This document shows positions 57,601-64,000 of a stretch of DNA of 64,000 nt, in pieces. Origin of the DNA: an uncultured Burkholderiales bacterium (GTDB taxonomy: Bacteria > Pseudomonadota > Gammaproteobacteria > Burkholderiales > Burkholderiaceae_A); NCBI GenBank assembly GCA_937864175.1, contig CALMJH010000041.1, positions 1-64,000 on the forward strand. Reading direction: 5' to 3'. The notes below the pieces were generated by a model. The model was not told the DNA's origin and did no database searches. It saw only the letters and a list, made by a program, of their open reading frames with translations. Made by a program: the position numbers and the translations under genes. Every line of letters starts with the position of its first letter. Position 1 is the first letter of the stretch.

Positions 57601-58705
57601 ATGGATGCCGAGTATTTAAATCAACTAGAGCAACGGCTTGGAGACCTGCAGTCCCGTGTCAAAGACCTGCGGAGGTATCTTTGACTTCGACCAGAAGTCA
57701 ACCCAACTAGCTGCTGTTCAGGCCCTGGCCGAAGACCCCGCCCTCTGGAATGACCCCAAAAAAGCCCAGGAGGTTGGTCGTGAGAAAAAACTTCTAGAGG
57801 GCGTTGTCCTCACCCTGACCGACCTCACTGCCGAGACCGATGATGCCGCCGCCCTCTTTCAGATGGGGCGGGATGAATCCGACGAGGCGACCATTGCGGC
57901 CATGGCCGGCGAAGCCGACCGACTCGAGGCCCGGGTGGCAGACCTGGAATTTCGGCGCATGTTTTCCAATCCTGCAGACCCGGCCAACTGCTTCATCGAC
58001 ATCCAGGCAGGTGCCGGCGGTACCGAGGCCTGTGACTGGGCCAGCATGCTGCTGCGTCAATACCTGCGCTACTGCGAACGCAAGGGCTTTAAGGCCGAGC
58101 TCCTCGAAGAGACCGAAGGCGATGTGGCCGGTATTCGATCGGCCTCGCTCAAGGTCACCGGTGACTATGCCTTCGGCTATCTGCGGACAGAGACCGGCGT
58201 CCACCGACTGGTTCGCAAGAGCCCCTTTGACTCCAGCGGTGGTCGTCACACGTCTTTTGCCTCGGTCTTCATCTACCCCGAGGTCGATGACTCCATCGAG
58301 ATCGAGATCAACCCGAGCGATGTCCGAACCGACACCTACCGTGCCTCAGGCGCAGGAGGCCAGCACGTCAACAAGACCGACTCGGCCGTCCGGCTCACCC
58401 ATGTGCCCACCGGCATTGTGGTCCAGTGTCAGAACGACCGCTCCCAGCATCGCAACCGCGATGAGGCCTGGAAGATGCTGAAGTCTCGGCTCTACGAGCA
58501 CGAGATGCGCAAACGCATGGCCGAGCAGCAGAAGCTAGAGGACAGCAAGACAGACGTGGGCTGGGGACACCAGATTCGCAGCTACGTCTTGGACCAGTCC
58601 CGCATCAAAGACCTTCGAACCAATGTCGAGATCTCGAATACCCAGAAAGTCTTGGATGGAGACCTTGATCCCTTTATCGAGGCCAGCCTTAAGCAAGGGG
58701 TCTAG
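57601..58705 (+). CDS. prfB: peptide chain release factor RF2 with programmed +1 frameshift
   Basis: RF2 terminates translation at UGA and UAA. The gene is split: frame one runs from ATG 57601 for 27 codons to a TGA at 57682-57684. The long frame continues +1 from GAC at 57683, giving 367 residues. The shift site is CTT TGA C with a Shine-Dalgarno-like GGAGG just upstream. Release-factor blocks are present: [15 protein letters not shown], the GGQ motif in [16 protein letters not shown] and the RF2 specificity region. A start at ATG 57638 would lack the conserved N-terminus. lysS follows after 27 nt. Confidence 0.96.
57670..57685 (+). promoter_or_regulatory. RF2 autoregulatory frameshift site
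   Basis: The 16 nt CGGAGGTATCTTTGAC contain an internal Shine-Dalgarno-like GGAGG, the slippery CTT codon and in-frame TGA followed by C, matching the classical RF2 frameshift element (AGGGGGTATCTTTGAC in E. coli). Low RF2 favours slippage and full-length RF2; high RF2 favours termination after 27 residues. Confidence 0.95.
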
Positions 58706-58732
58706 GCCCCAGCCACCACCAGAGAAACGCCC

Positions 58733-60295
58733 ATGAGCCACCAGACCCCCCCGTTCAATCCAGAGTCCCCCGAGATCGCCCAGAGCCAAGAGACCCAGGG
58801 GCCCGACGACAACCAGATTATGGCGGAGCGCCGACACAAGCTGGCCGACCTTCGAGCCCAGCAGGGACAGGCCTTTCCCAATGACGTCCACCCGACCCAT
58901 CGGGCAGAGCCACTGCACGACCGCTACAAAGACCACAGCCGCGAGAGCCTCGAGTCTGAGCATGTCCAAGTCCACCTGGCTGGACGCATCATGCTCAAGC
59001 GGATTCAGGGCAAGGCCAGCTTCATGACAGTGGCTGATGCCACCGGCCGTTTTCAGCTCTATCTCAATGACGAGGGAGTGGGTGAGGCGGTGCATCAGCA
59101 GGCCAAACACTGGGACCTTGGCGACCTTATTGAGGCCAAGGGTGTCTTGTTCAAGACCATGAAGGGTGAATTGTCGTTGCGGTGTAGCGAAGTCCGCCTG
59201 GTCGCCAAGAGCCTGCGGCCCATGCCCGACAAGTTCCACGGGCTGCACGACACCGAGATTCGCTACCGCCAACGCTACCTGGACCTCATGGTCAATCCAG
59301 AGTCCAAGCATGTCTTTCTGGCGAGATCCAAGGCCCTCAGTGCCCTGCGCCAGTTCATGGGCGAGCATGGCTTTCTAGAGGTTGAGACCCCCATGCTCCA
59401 TCCCATTCCCGGGGGAGCAGCGGCCAAGCCCTTCATCACCCACCACAATGCCCTGCACCAGGACATGTACCTTCGGATTGCGCCCGAGCTCTATCTAAAG
59501 CGGCTTCTGGTGGGCGGCTTCGAGCGGGTCTACGAGGTGAACCGAAACTTCCGCAACGAGGGACTCAGCCCCAGGCACAACCCTGAGTTCACCATGATGG
59601 AGTTCTACGCGGCCTACACGGATTACCGCTGGATGATGTCCTTTACCGAGCAGGTCATCCGGCACATTGCCATGGTGACGACGGGATCGGCCGTGCTCAG
59701 CTACGCCGGCCAGACTGTCGACCTTGAAAAGCCCTTCGAGCGGCTCACCATCGTCCAGGCCATCGCCCGTCATGCACCGCAGATTGCGGCTGCAGACCTC
59801 CAAGACAAAGACCGCCTGCGAGTCCTCCTGCGCGAGCATGGGGTCGATGCCAGCAAGCCCCCGCTGGCCCAGGCCGGACTCGGTGCTTTGCAACTCGCAC
59901 TCTTTGAGGAGGTGGCCGAGCATAAACTCTGGCAGCCCACCTTCATTGTCGACTACCCCGTCGAAGTCTCACCGCTGGCCCGGGCCTCCGATGCAAATCC
60001 CGAGATCACCGAGCGGTTTGAGCTCTTCATGACAGGCCGAGAAATTGCCAATGGATTCTCAGAGCTCAACGACCCGCAAGACCAGGCAGATCGGTTTAAC
60101 CGACAGGTCGCTGCCAAAGAGGCCGGCGATGAAGAGGCTATGTACTTTGATGCCGACTACATTCGAGCCCTGGAATTTGGCATGCCGCCCGCCGGTGGCT
60201 GTGGCATTGGCATCGACCGACTGGTGATGCTGATCACCGACAGTGCCAGCATTCGGGATGTCATCTTGTTTCCCGCCCTTCGCCGAGAGGACTAG
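58733..60295 (+). CDS. lysS: class II lysyl-tRNA synthetase
   Basis: Charges tRNA-Lys. The 520-residue protein has an N-terminal OB-fold anticodon-binding domain ([21 protein letters not shown]), motif 1 around [23 protein letters not shown], motif 2 [20 protein letters not shown] and motif 3 [19 protein letters not shown] variable 35-residue acidic/Gln-rich leader precedes the core. The prfB-lysS order is conserved among many proteobacteria. Confidence 0.97.
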   Translation: MSHQTPPFNPESPEIAQSQETQGPDDNQIMAERRHKLADLRAQQGQAFPNDVHPTHRAEPLHDRYKDHSRESLESEHVQVHLAGRIMLKRIQGKASFMTVADATGRFQLYLNDEGVGEAVHQQAKHWDLGDLIEAKGVLFKTMKGELSLRCSEVRLVAKSLRPMPDKFHGLHDTEIRYRQRYLDLMVNPESKHVFLARSKALSALRQFMGEHGFLEVETPMLHPIPGGAAAKPFITHHNALHQDMYLRIAPELYLKRLLVGGFERVYEVNRNFRNEGLSPRHNPEFTMMEFYAAYTDYRWMMSFTEQVIRHIAMVTTGSAVLSYAGQTVDLEKPFERLTIVQAIARHAPQIAAADLQDKDRLRVLLREHGVDASKPPLAQAGLGALQLALFEEVAEHKLWQPTFIVDYPVEVSPLARASDANPEITERFELFMTGREIANGFSELNDPQDQADRFNRQVAAKEAGDEEAMYFDADYIRALEFGMPPAGGCGIGIDRLVMLITDSASIRDVILFPALRRED

Positions 60296-60326
60296 CCGCC
60301 AGAGCAAGCCTGGAGGCCGCGGGCCG

Positions 60327-60665
60327 TTAGTGGTTCTCGCGGGCGTGGTTGATGGTGTAGCGCGGAATCTCTACCTGGAGGTCTTCGGACCCTACTGAGA
60401 CCTGACAGGACAGTCGTGACTGGGCAGTCAGACCCCAGGCCCGGTCCAGCAGGTCATCCTCATCCTCCTCGGAGGGTGCAAGACTCTGGAATCCCTGCCG
60501 AACGACGACGTGACAGGTCGTGCAGGCCTTGCTCATCTCGCAGGCGTGCTCAATGGCAATGCCTTGGTCGAGAAGACTCTGGCAGAGGTTGGTTCCAACA
60601 GCCACCTCGAAGACCTTGCCCTCTGGACAGATCTCGACATGGGGGAGGACTGAAATCTTGGGCAT
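60327..60665 (-). CDS. fdx: ISC-type [2Fe-2S] ferredoxin
   Basis: An electron donor to Fe-S assembly. The 112-residue adrenodoxin-type ferredoxin has the cluster ligands in HACEMSKACTTCHVVV with the fourth Cys in SRLSCQ, and the IEIP-like VEIPRYTINHARENH end. It is the last gene of the isc operon here, 11 nt after hscA and convergent with lysS across 31 nt that contain no clear terminator. Confidence 0.96.
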   Translation of the reverse strand: MPKISVLPHVEICPEGKVFEVAVGTNLCQSLLDQGIAIEHACEMSKACTTCHVVVRQGFQSLAPSEEDEDDLLDRAWGLTAQSRLSCQVSVGSEDLQVEIPRYTINHARENH

Positions 60666-60676
60666 TGCAGGTCCGA

Positions 60677-62557
60677 TTAGAGTTGGTCGATCGACTGGCC
60701 TGTGAGGGCCATGGCTACAGCCCTGTCCATTCGACGGGCGGCAAAGGGTTCGCTGAGCCTGGTGAGGTGAGCAATGGCCTCTTTGAGGTCTGTCAGCTGC
60801 TGAGCCCCACAGACCGCACGGGCCTGCTGCATCGCTACCTCGAGGTCTCGCCGCTCGTCTGAGCTCAGCAGGTCGGCGTCGGCCGAGAGGGCCTGGGTCA
60901 AGGACTCCAGCAACTGCTGAAGGTCGATCTGCTGCTCACGCAACGCACGGGCCTGCATGTCCTCTTGGGCATGGGCATAGGCGTCTTGCAGCATCTGCGC
61001 AATCTCACCATCCGACAGACCATACGAGGGCTTGACTTGGACACTCGCCGCAACGCCCGTGCTGGTCTCTTGGGCCGAGACCGAGAGCAGGCCATCGGCA
61101 TCCACCTGAAACGTGACACGAATTCGGGCTGCGCCCGCCACCATGGCCGGCATACCCCTTAGCTCGAACTGCGCGAGCGACCGGTTCTGACTGACCAGCT
61201 CGCGTTCGCCCTGGACCACATGAATGGCCATGGCCGTCTGGCCGTCTTTAAAGGTGGTGAATTCCTGGGCGCGGGCCACAGGAATGGGAGTGTTCCGGGC
61301 GATGATTTTCTCGGCCAGCCCTCCCATGGTCTCAAGCCCCAGACTGAGCGGCAAGACATCGAGCAGCAGCCAGTCCTCTGTGCCGTGTCCGGCCAGGAGC
61401 TGGGCCTGGAGTGCAGCGCCAATGGCAACCACCTCGTCGGGGTTGATGTTGGCCAAGGGGGGCCGCCCGAAGAAGGCCTCTACCGCCTTGCGGACATTGA
61501 CCAGACGGGTGGAGCCGCCCACCAATGCAACGCCCTGCAGGGCCCCCACCTGAAGACCAGCATCGCGAAGGACCTGACCGCAGGCCGAGAGGCTGCGTTG
61601 GACCAGATCCTGAGTCAGCTGCTCAAAGCCCTGCTGGTCAATGGCCAGAGACCGGGTCTCCCCAGACTCCAGCACAAACGACTCCTGAAGACGCTGATGG
61701 GGACTGGACTGAAGGGCAAGCGCCTCTTTGAGTCGGCGGGCCGTCTGCAGGAGCCCTCGCCAGTTCTGCGGAGTCAGCCTGGCGCGTTCAAGGCCCCACT
61801 CACCCAGCCAATGCTCGGCCAGTCGTTCGTCGAAATCATCACCACCCAGCTCTGCATCCCCACCGGTGGCAACGACCTCAAAGACCCCTTTTTGGAGACG
61901 CAGAATGGAGAGGTCGAAGGTACCGCCTCCAAGGTCGTAGACGGCATAGAGGCCCTCGGCCCCAGTGTCCAGCCCGTAGGCCAGGGCCGCAGCGGTGGGC
62001 TCGTTGAGGAGCCGCAGGACATTCAGGCCGGCCAGAGTCGCCGCATCTTTGGTGGCCTGCCGTTGGGCATCGTCAAAGTAGGCCGGCACCGTAATGACCG
62101 CACCCACCAAGTCGTCTCCCAGTGTCTGCTCAGCCTGAAGCCGAAGGACTCGGAGAATCTCGGAGGAGACCGAGACCGGTGAGACCGCGCCGGCAGCGGT
62201 CTGAAGCCGCACCTGACCCGAACTGTTCTGGTCTTGAATGACCTGGTAGGGGCTGCGCTGACGGAGGGCATCGGCCACTCCGCGGCCCATCAGGCGTTTG
62301 ATCGAGGCAATGGTGTTCTGCGGATCCTGGCTGATCTCTGCCAAGGCGTCCCAGCCCACCACTGGCGGGCCCTCGGCTCGGTATCGGACCACCGACGGCA
62401 TGAGGCGTCGGCCCTCGGCATCAGACAGAACCGCGGCCTCCCCCGATCGGACAGCGGCCACCAACGAATGGGTGGTGCCCAGGTCAATGCCAACGGCCAG
62501 CTGACGCTGGTGGGGGACCGGAGATTCACCGGGCTCGCTAATTTGAAGAAGGGCCAT
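60677..62557 (-). CDS. hscA: Fe-S cluster chaperone HscA (Hsp70 family)
   Basis: A specialised Hsp70 that with HscB transfers clusters from IscU. The 626-residue protein has the ATPase motifs [44 protein letters not shown] and [18 protein letters not shown], then a substrate-binding domain. Position between hscB and fdx identifies HscA rather than DnaK. Confidence 0.96.
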   Translation of the reverse strand: MALLQISEPGESPVPHQRQLAVGIDLGTTHSLVAAVRSGEAAVLSDAEGRRLMPSVVRYRAEGPPVVGWDALAEISQDPQNTIASIKRLMGRGVADALRQRSPYQVIQDQNSSGQVRLQTAAGAVSPVSVSSEILRVLRLQAEQTLGDDLVGAVITVPAYFDDAQRQATKDAATLAGLNVLRLLNEPTAAALAYGLDTGAEGLYAVYDLGGGTFDLSILRLQKGVFEVVATGGDAELGGDDFDERLAEHWLGEWGLERARLTPQNWRGLLQTARRLKEALALQSSPHQRLQESFVLESGETRSLAIDQQGFEQLTQDLVQRSLSACGQVLRDAGLQVGALQGVALVGGSTRLVNVRKAVEAFFGRPPLANINPDEVVAIGAALQAQLLAGHGTEDWLLLDVLPLSLGLETMGGLAEKIIARNTPIPVARAQEFTTFKDGQTAMAIHVVQGERELVSQNRSLAQFELRGMPAMVAGAARIRVTFQVDADGLLSVSAQETSTGVAASVQVKPSYGLSDGEIAQMLQDAYAHAQEDMQARALREQQIDLQQLLESLTQALSADADLLSSDERRDLEVAMQQARAVCGAQQLTDLKEAIAHLTRLSEPFAARRMDRAVAMALTGQSIDQL

Positions 62558-62561
62558 GGGT

Positions 62562-63089
62562 CTAGAGGGCGGTGAGTTCTTGCTCGAATTTCTTCACAAA
62601 CATGAGCTGCCGCACCAGCTGCGCAGCTCGGGCGAGATCCTCGCGGGAAGGCTCTGCGGACAAGGCGGCGCTCAGGCCTTTGAGGCCCGCCTGCCAGATC
62701 TCTAAGACATCCTGAAGAAGGCGGGCTCTGGACGCCTGGGTGCCTGCGCCCGGCCCTGCGGTCTGGATCTCTTCCAATTCCTCTCGCCAGGCCATCTGAC
62801 GAAGCAGAAAGTCCTCGGGCATGCTGGTGTTGGACTCCGCCTGGACGTCCACGCCCCAGAGGCCCAGGAGGTAGGTGGCCCGACCAACAGGCTCCCGAAG
62901 AACCTGGTGAGCCTCGTTGATCCGCGTGCTCCACTGCAGGGCCATGCGGCGCTGAAGGTCACCCCCACCGGCGAAGCGGTCGGGGTGGACCACTGACTGC
63001 AGACGTTTCCAGGCCGACTCGACATGGTCGGCCTGGAGGTCGAACTGCCTGGGAAGACCGAAGAGCGAGAAGTAGTCTTGCGTCAGCAG
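62562..63089 (-). CDS. hscB: Fe-S cluster co-chaperone HscB, start codon uncertain
   Basis: The J-domain partner of HscA that recruits IscU. The protein contains [12 protein letters not shown] at the start of the J-domain, the HPD tripeptide in SVVHPDRF, and a C-terminal helical IscU-binding part. No ATG or TTG lies just before the conserved DYF. The candidates are CTG 63089 or 63086 ([M]LTQDYF, with GGCGGGA upstream, 175 residues) or GTG 63128, which would overlap iscA by 20 nt. I give the CTG version; the function is secure. Confidence 0.85.
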   Translation of the reverse strand: MLTQDYFSLFGLPRQFDLQADHVESAWKRLQSVVHPDRFAGGGDLQRRMALQWSTRINEAHQVLREPVGRATYLLGLWGVDVQAESNTSMPEDFLLRQMAWREELEEIQTAGPGAGTQASRARLLQDVLEIWQAGLKGLSAALSAEPSREDLARAAQLVRQLMFVKKFEQELTAL

Positions 63090-63108
63090 GCTGGTTCCCG
63101 CCGGGGAC

Positions 63109-63432
63109 TCAGACCTGGAAGGATTCACCGCAACCGCACTCGTTCTTGACGTTGGGGTTATTGAACTTGAAGCCCTCGTTGAGGCCCTCTTTGGCAAAGT
63201 CGAGCTCGGTGCCATCGATGTAGGGCAGGCTCTTGGGGTCGACAAAGACCTTGACACCATGGCTCTGGAAGGTGAGGTCGGCCTGCTCTGGTGCATCGAC
63301 AAACTCGAGCTTGTAGGCCAGGCCCGAGCAGCCCGTCGTCCGCACACCAAGCCGAATGCCCTGCCCCTTTCCACGCTTCTCGATGAAGCGGGAGATGTGC
63401 TGGGCGGCTTTTTCAGTCAGCGTGATGGACAT
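63109..63432 (-). CDS. iscA: A-type iron-sulfur carrier IscA
   Basis: An A-type carrier that delivers clusters to apoproteins. The 107-residue protein starts at ATG 63432 ([16 protein letters not shown]) and has [13 protein letters not shown] and the C-terminal NECGCGESF, giving the three conserved cysteines. Its first 20 nt overlap the end of iscU in another frame. The long upstream extension of the frame is antisense-like and not used. Confidence 0.96.
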   Translation of the reverse strand: MSITLTEKAAQHISRFIEKRGKGQGIRLGVRTTGCSGLAYKLEFVDAPEQADLTFQSHGVKVFVDPKSLPYIDGTELDFAKEGLNEGFKFNNPNVKNECGCGESFQV

Positions 63433-63805
63433 GTTTTTTCTTGTAATCCTCGACGGCCGCCTTGATGGCGTCTTCTGCAAGGATGGAGCAGTGGATTTTA
63501 ACGGGAGGCAGCGCCAGCTCGTTGGCAATCTCGGTGTTCTTGAGCGCCATGGCCTGGTCGAGCGTCTTGCCCTTGACCCACTCGGTCACCAAGGAGGACG
63601 AGGCGATGGCGGATCCGCAGCCATAGGTCTTGAAACGGGCGTCCTCGATGACCCCCTGGTCGTTGACCTTGATCTGCAGTTTCATCACGTCGCCGCAGGC
63701 GGGTGCACCCACCATGCCGGTCCCTACGTTGGGATCGTTCTTGTCCAGGGAGCCGACATTGCGAGGATTCTCGTAATGGTCGATTACTTTGTCACTGTAG
63801 GCCAT
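63413..63805 (-). CDS. iscU: iron-sulfur cluster scaffold IscU
   Basis: The scaffold on which IscS builds the [2Fe-2S] cluster. The 130-residue protein has the three cluster Cys in [22 protein letters not shown] and [12 protein letters not shown], and an HscA recognition region ([10 protein letters not shown], the LPPVK motif). An AGGAGC ribosome site precedes the ATG. It follows iscS after 42 nt. Confidence 0.97.
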   Translation of the reverse strand: MAYSDKVIDHYENPRNVGSLDKNDPNVGTGMVGAPACGDVMKLQIKVNDQGVIEDARFKTYGCGSAIASSSLVTEWVKGKTLDQAMALKNTEIANELALPPVKIHCSILAEDAIKAAVEDYKKKHVHHAD

Positions 63806-63847
63806 CTTGAAATGCTCCTTGAAATTGAAAGGTCTGGGGGCCTAGTC

Positions 63848-64000
63848 CTAGTGGGCCGCCCACTGAATGGTGTCCAGGTCGACACCCTCTTGGACCAACT
63901 CCCAGAGGGGCGACATCTCGCGCAGCTTGGCCACCTTGTCTTTGAGCAGCTCGACGGCAAAGTCGACGTCCTGCTCGGTGGTAAAGCGTCCGACGGAAAA
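63848..64000 (-). CDS. iscS: cysteine desulfurase IscS, C-terminal part
   Basis: Only the last 50 codons are in the window. They translate as [20 protein letters not shown] followed by [20 protein letters not shown] and [10 protein letters not shown], the conserved C-terminus of IscS. Most of the gene, including the PLP lysine and sulfur-carrying Cys loop, is beyond 64000. It leads the iscUA-hscBA-fdx genes; an iscR regulator upstream would be outside. Confidence 0.95.
   Translation of the reverse strand, partial: FSVGRFTTEQDVDFAVELLKDKVAKLREMSPLWELVQEGVDLDTIQWAAH

Noticed and set aside
57638-58705. RF2 starting at ATG 57638
   Set aside because: It omits the conserved N-terminal helix and ignores the clear frameshift site; the true start is 57601.

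Overview
The window looks like a chromosomal segment of a high-GC betaproteobacterium, most likely Burkholderiales-like. The evidence is the gene orders: ccoI-ccoS-ccoNOQP-ccoGH, glnA-ntrB-ntrC, hemW-rdgB-rph facing yicC-gmk-rpoZ-spoT, rimP-nusA-infB-rbfA-truB, recJ-prfB-lysS and iscSUA-hscBA-fdx. It is almost entirely core housekeeping DNA. I see no transposase, integrase, prophage, CRISPR array, toxin-antitoxin pair or defence cluster. Packing is very tight: 4-nt ATGA-type overlaps, directly abutting stop/start codons, convergent genes whose 3' ends overlap by 20 to 64 nt, and divergent genes whose start codons lie 5 to 40 nt apart.

Layout. 1-55 is the 3'-truncated end of a tRNA-Ala(GGC) gene. 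149-4612 (+) holds folD, an M3 peptidase (prlC), queC and an exonuclease III gene with a probable CTG start. 4653-13731 (+) is a complete cbb3 cytochrome oxidase locus: a TauE/SafE-like membrane protein, the copper ATPase ccoI, ccoS, an FNR-type site, ccoN-O-Q-P, ccoG, ccoH and a small membrane protein. 13668-17980 (-) is nitrogen regulation (glnA-ntrB-ntrC) with a sigma-54 promoter and three phased NtrC-like sites upstream of glnA. 17970-20554 (-) is hemW-rdgB-rph; 20595-24639 (+) is yicC-gmk-rpoZ-spoT. pmbA and mog follow as a divergent pair.

26527-38219 (-) is a long co-directional translation and stress cluster, rimP-nusA-infB-rbfA-truB-typA-gmhA-relA-aminotransferase. With spoT it gives two (p)ppGpp enzymes, one hydrolase-competent and one with a degenerate HD site. 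38373-42743 (-) holds rluB, scpB, tRNA-Ser(GGA) and acs. 42877-48805 carries a UPF0114 membrane protein, class I fumarase, a GlcG/HbpS-like protein divergent from a lone iron-binding periplasmic protein, RidA, an alpha/beta hydrolase and 3-hydroxybutyrate dehydrogenase. 48813-54540 (-) has comEC, tatD, lolD and lolC, with a DUF2062 gene on the other strand. 54647-60295 (+) is an uncharacterised gene coupled to recJ, then prfB with its +1 programmed frameshift, then lysS. 60327-64000 (-) is the ISC iron-sulfur operon, running off the window inside iscS.

Functionally the window joins microaerobic respiration (cbb3 oxidase with its copper and heme assembly factors under an FNR-like site), nitrogen and stringent control, translation factors and Fe-S assembly. 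I did not find a convincing new multi-gene system. The best leads are small: the glnA control region, a telomere-like G-tract in the iron-binding protein leader, apparent CTG starts in xth and hscB, extreme divergent and convergent overlaps, and an uncharacterised recJ partner.
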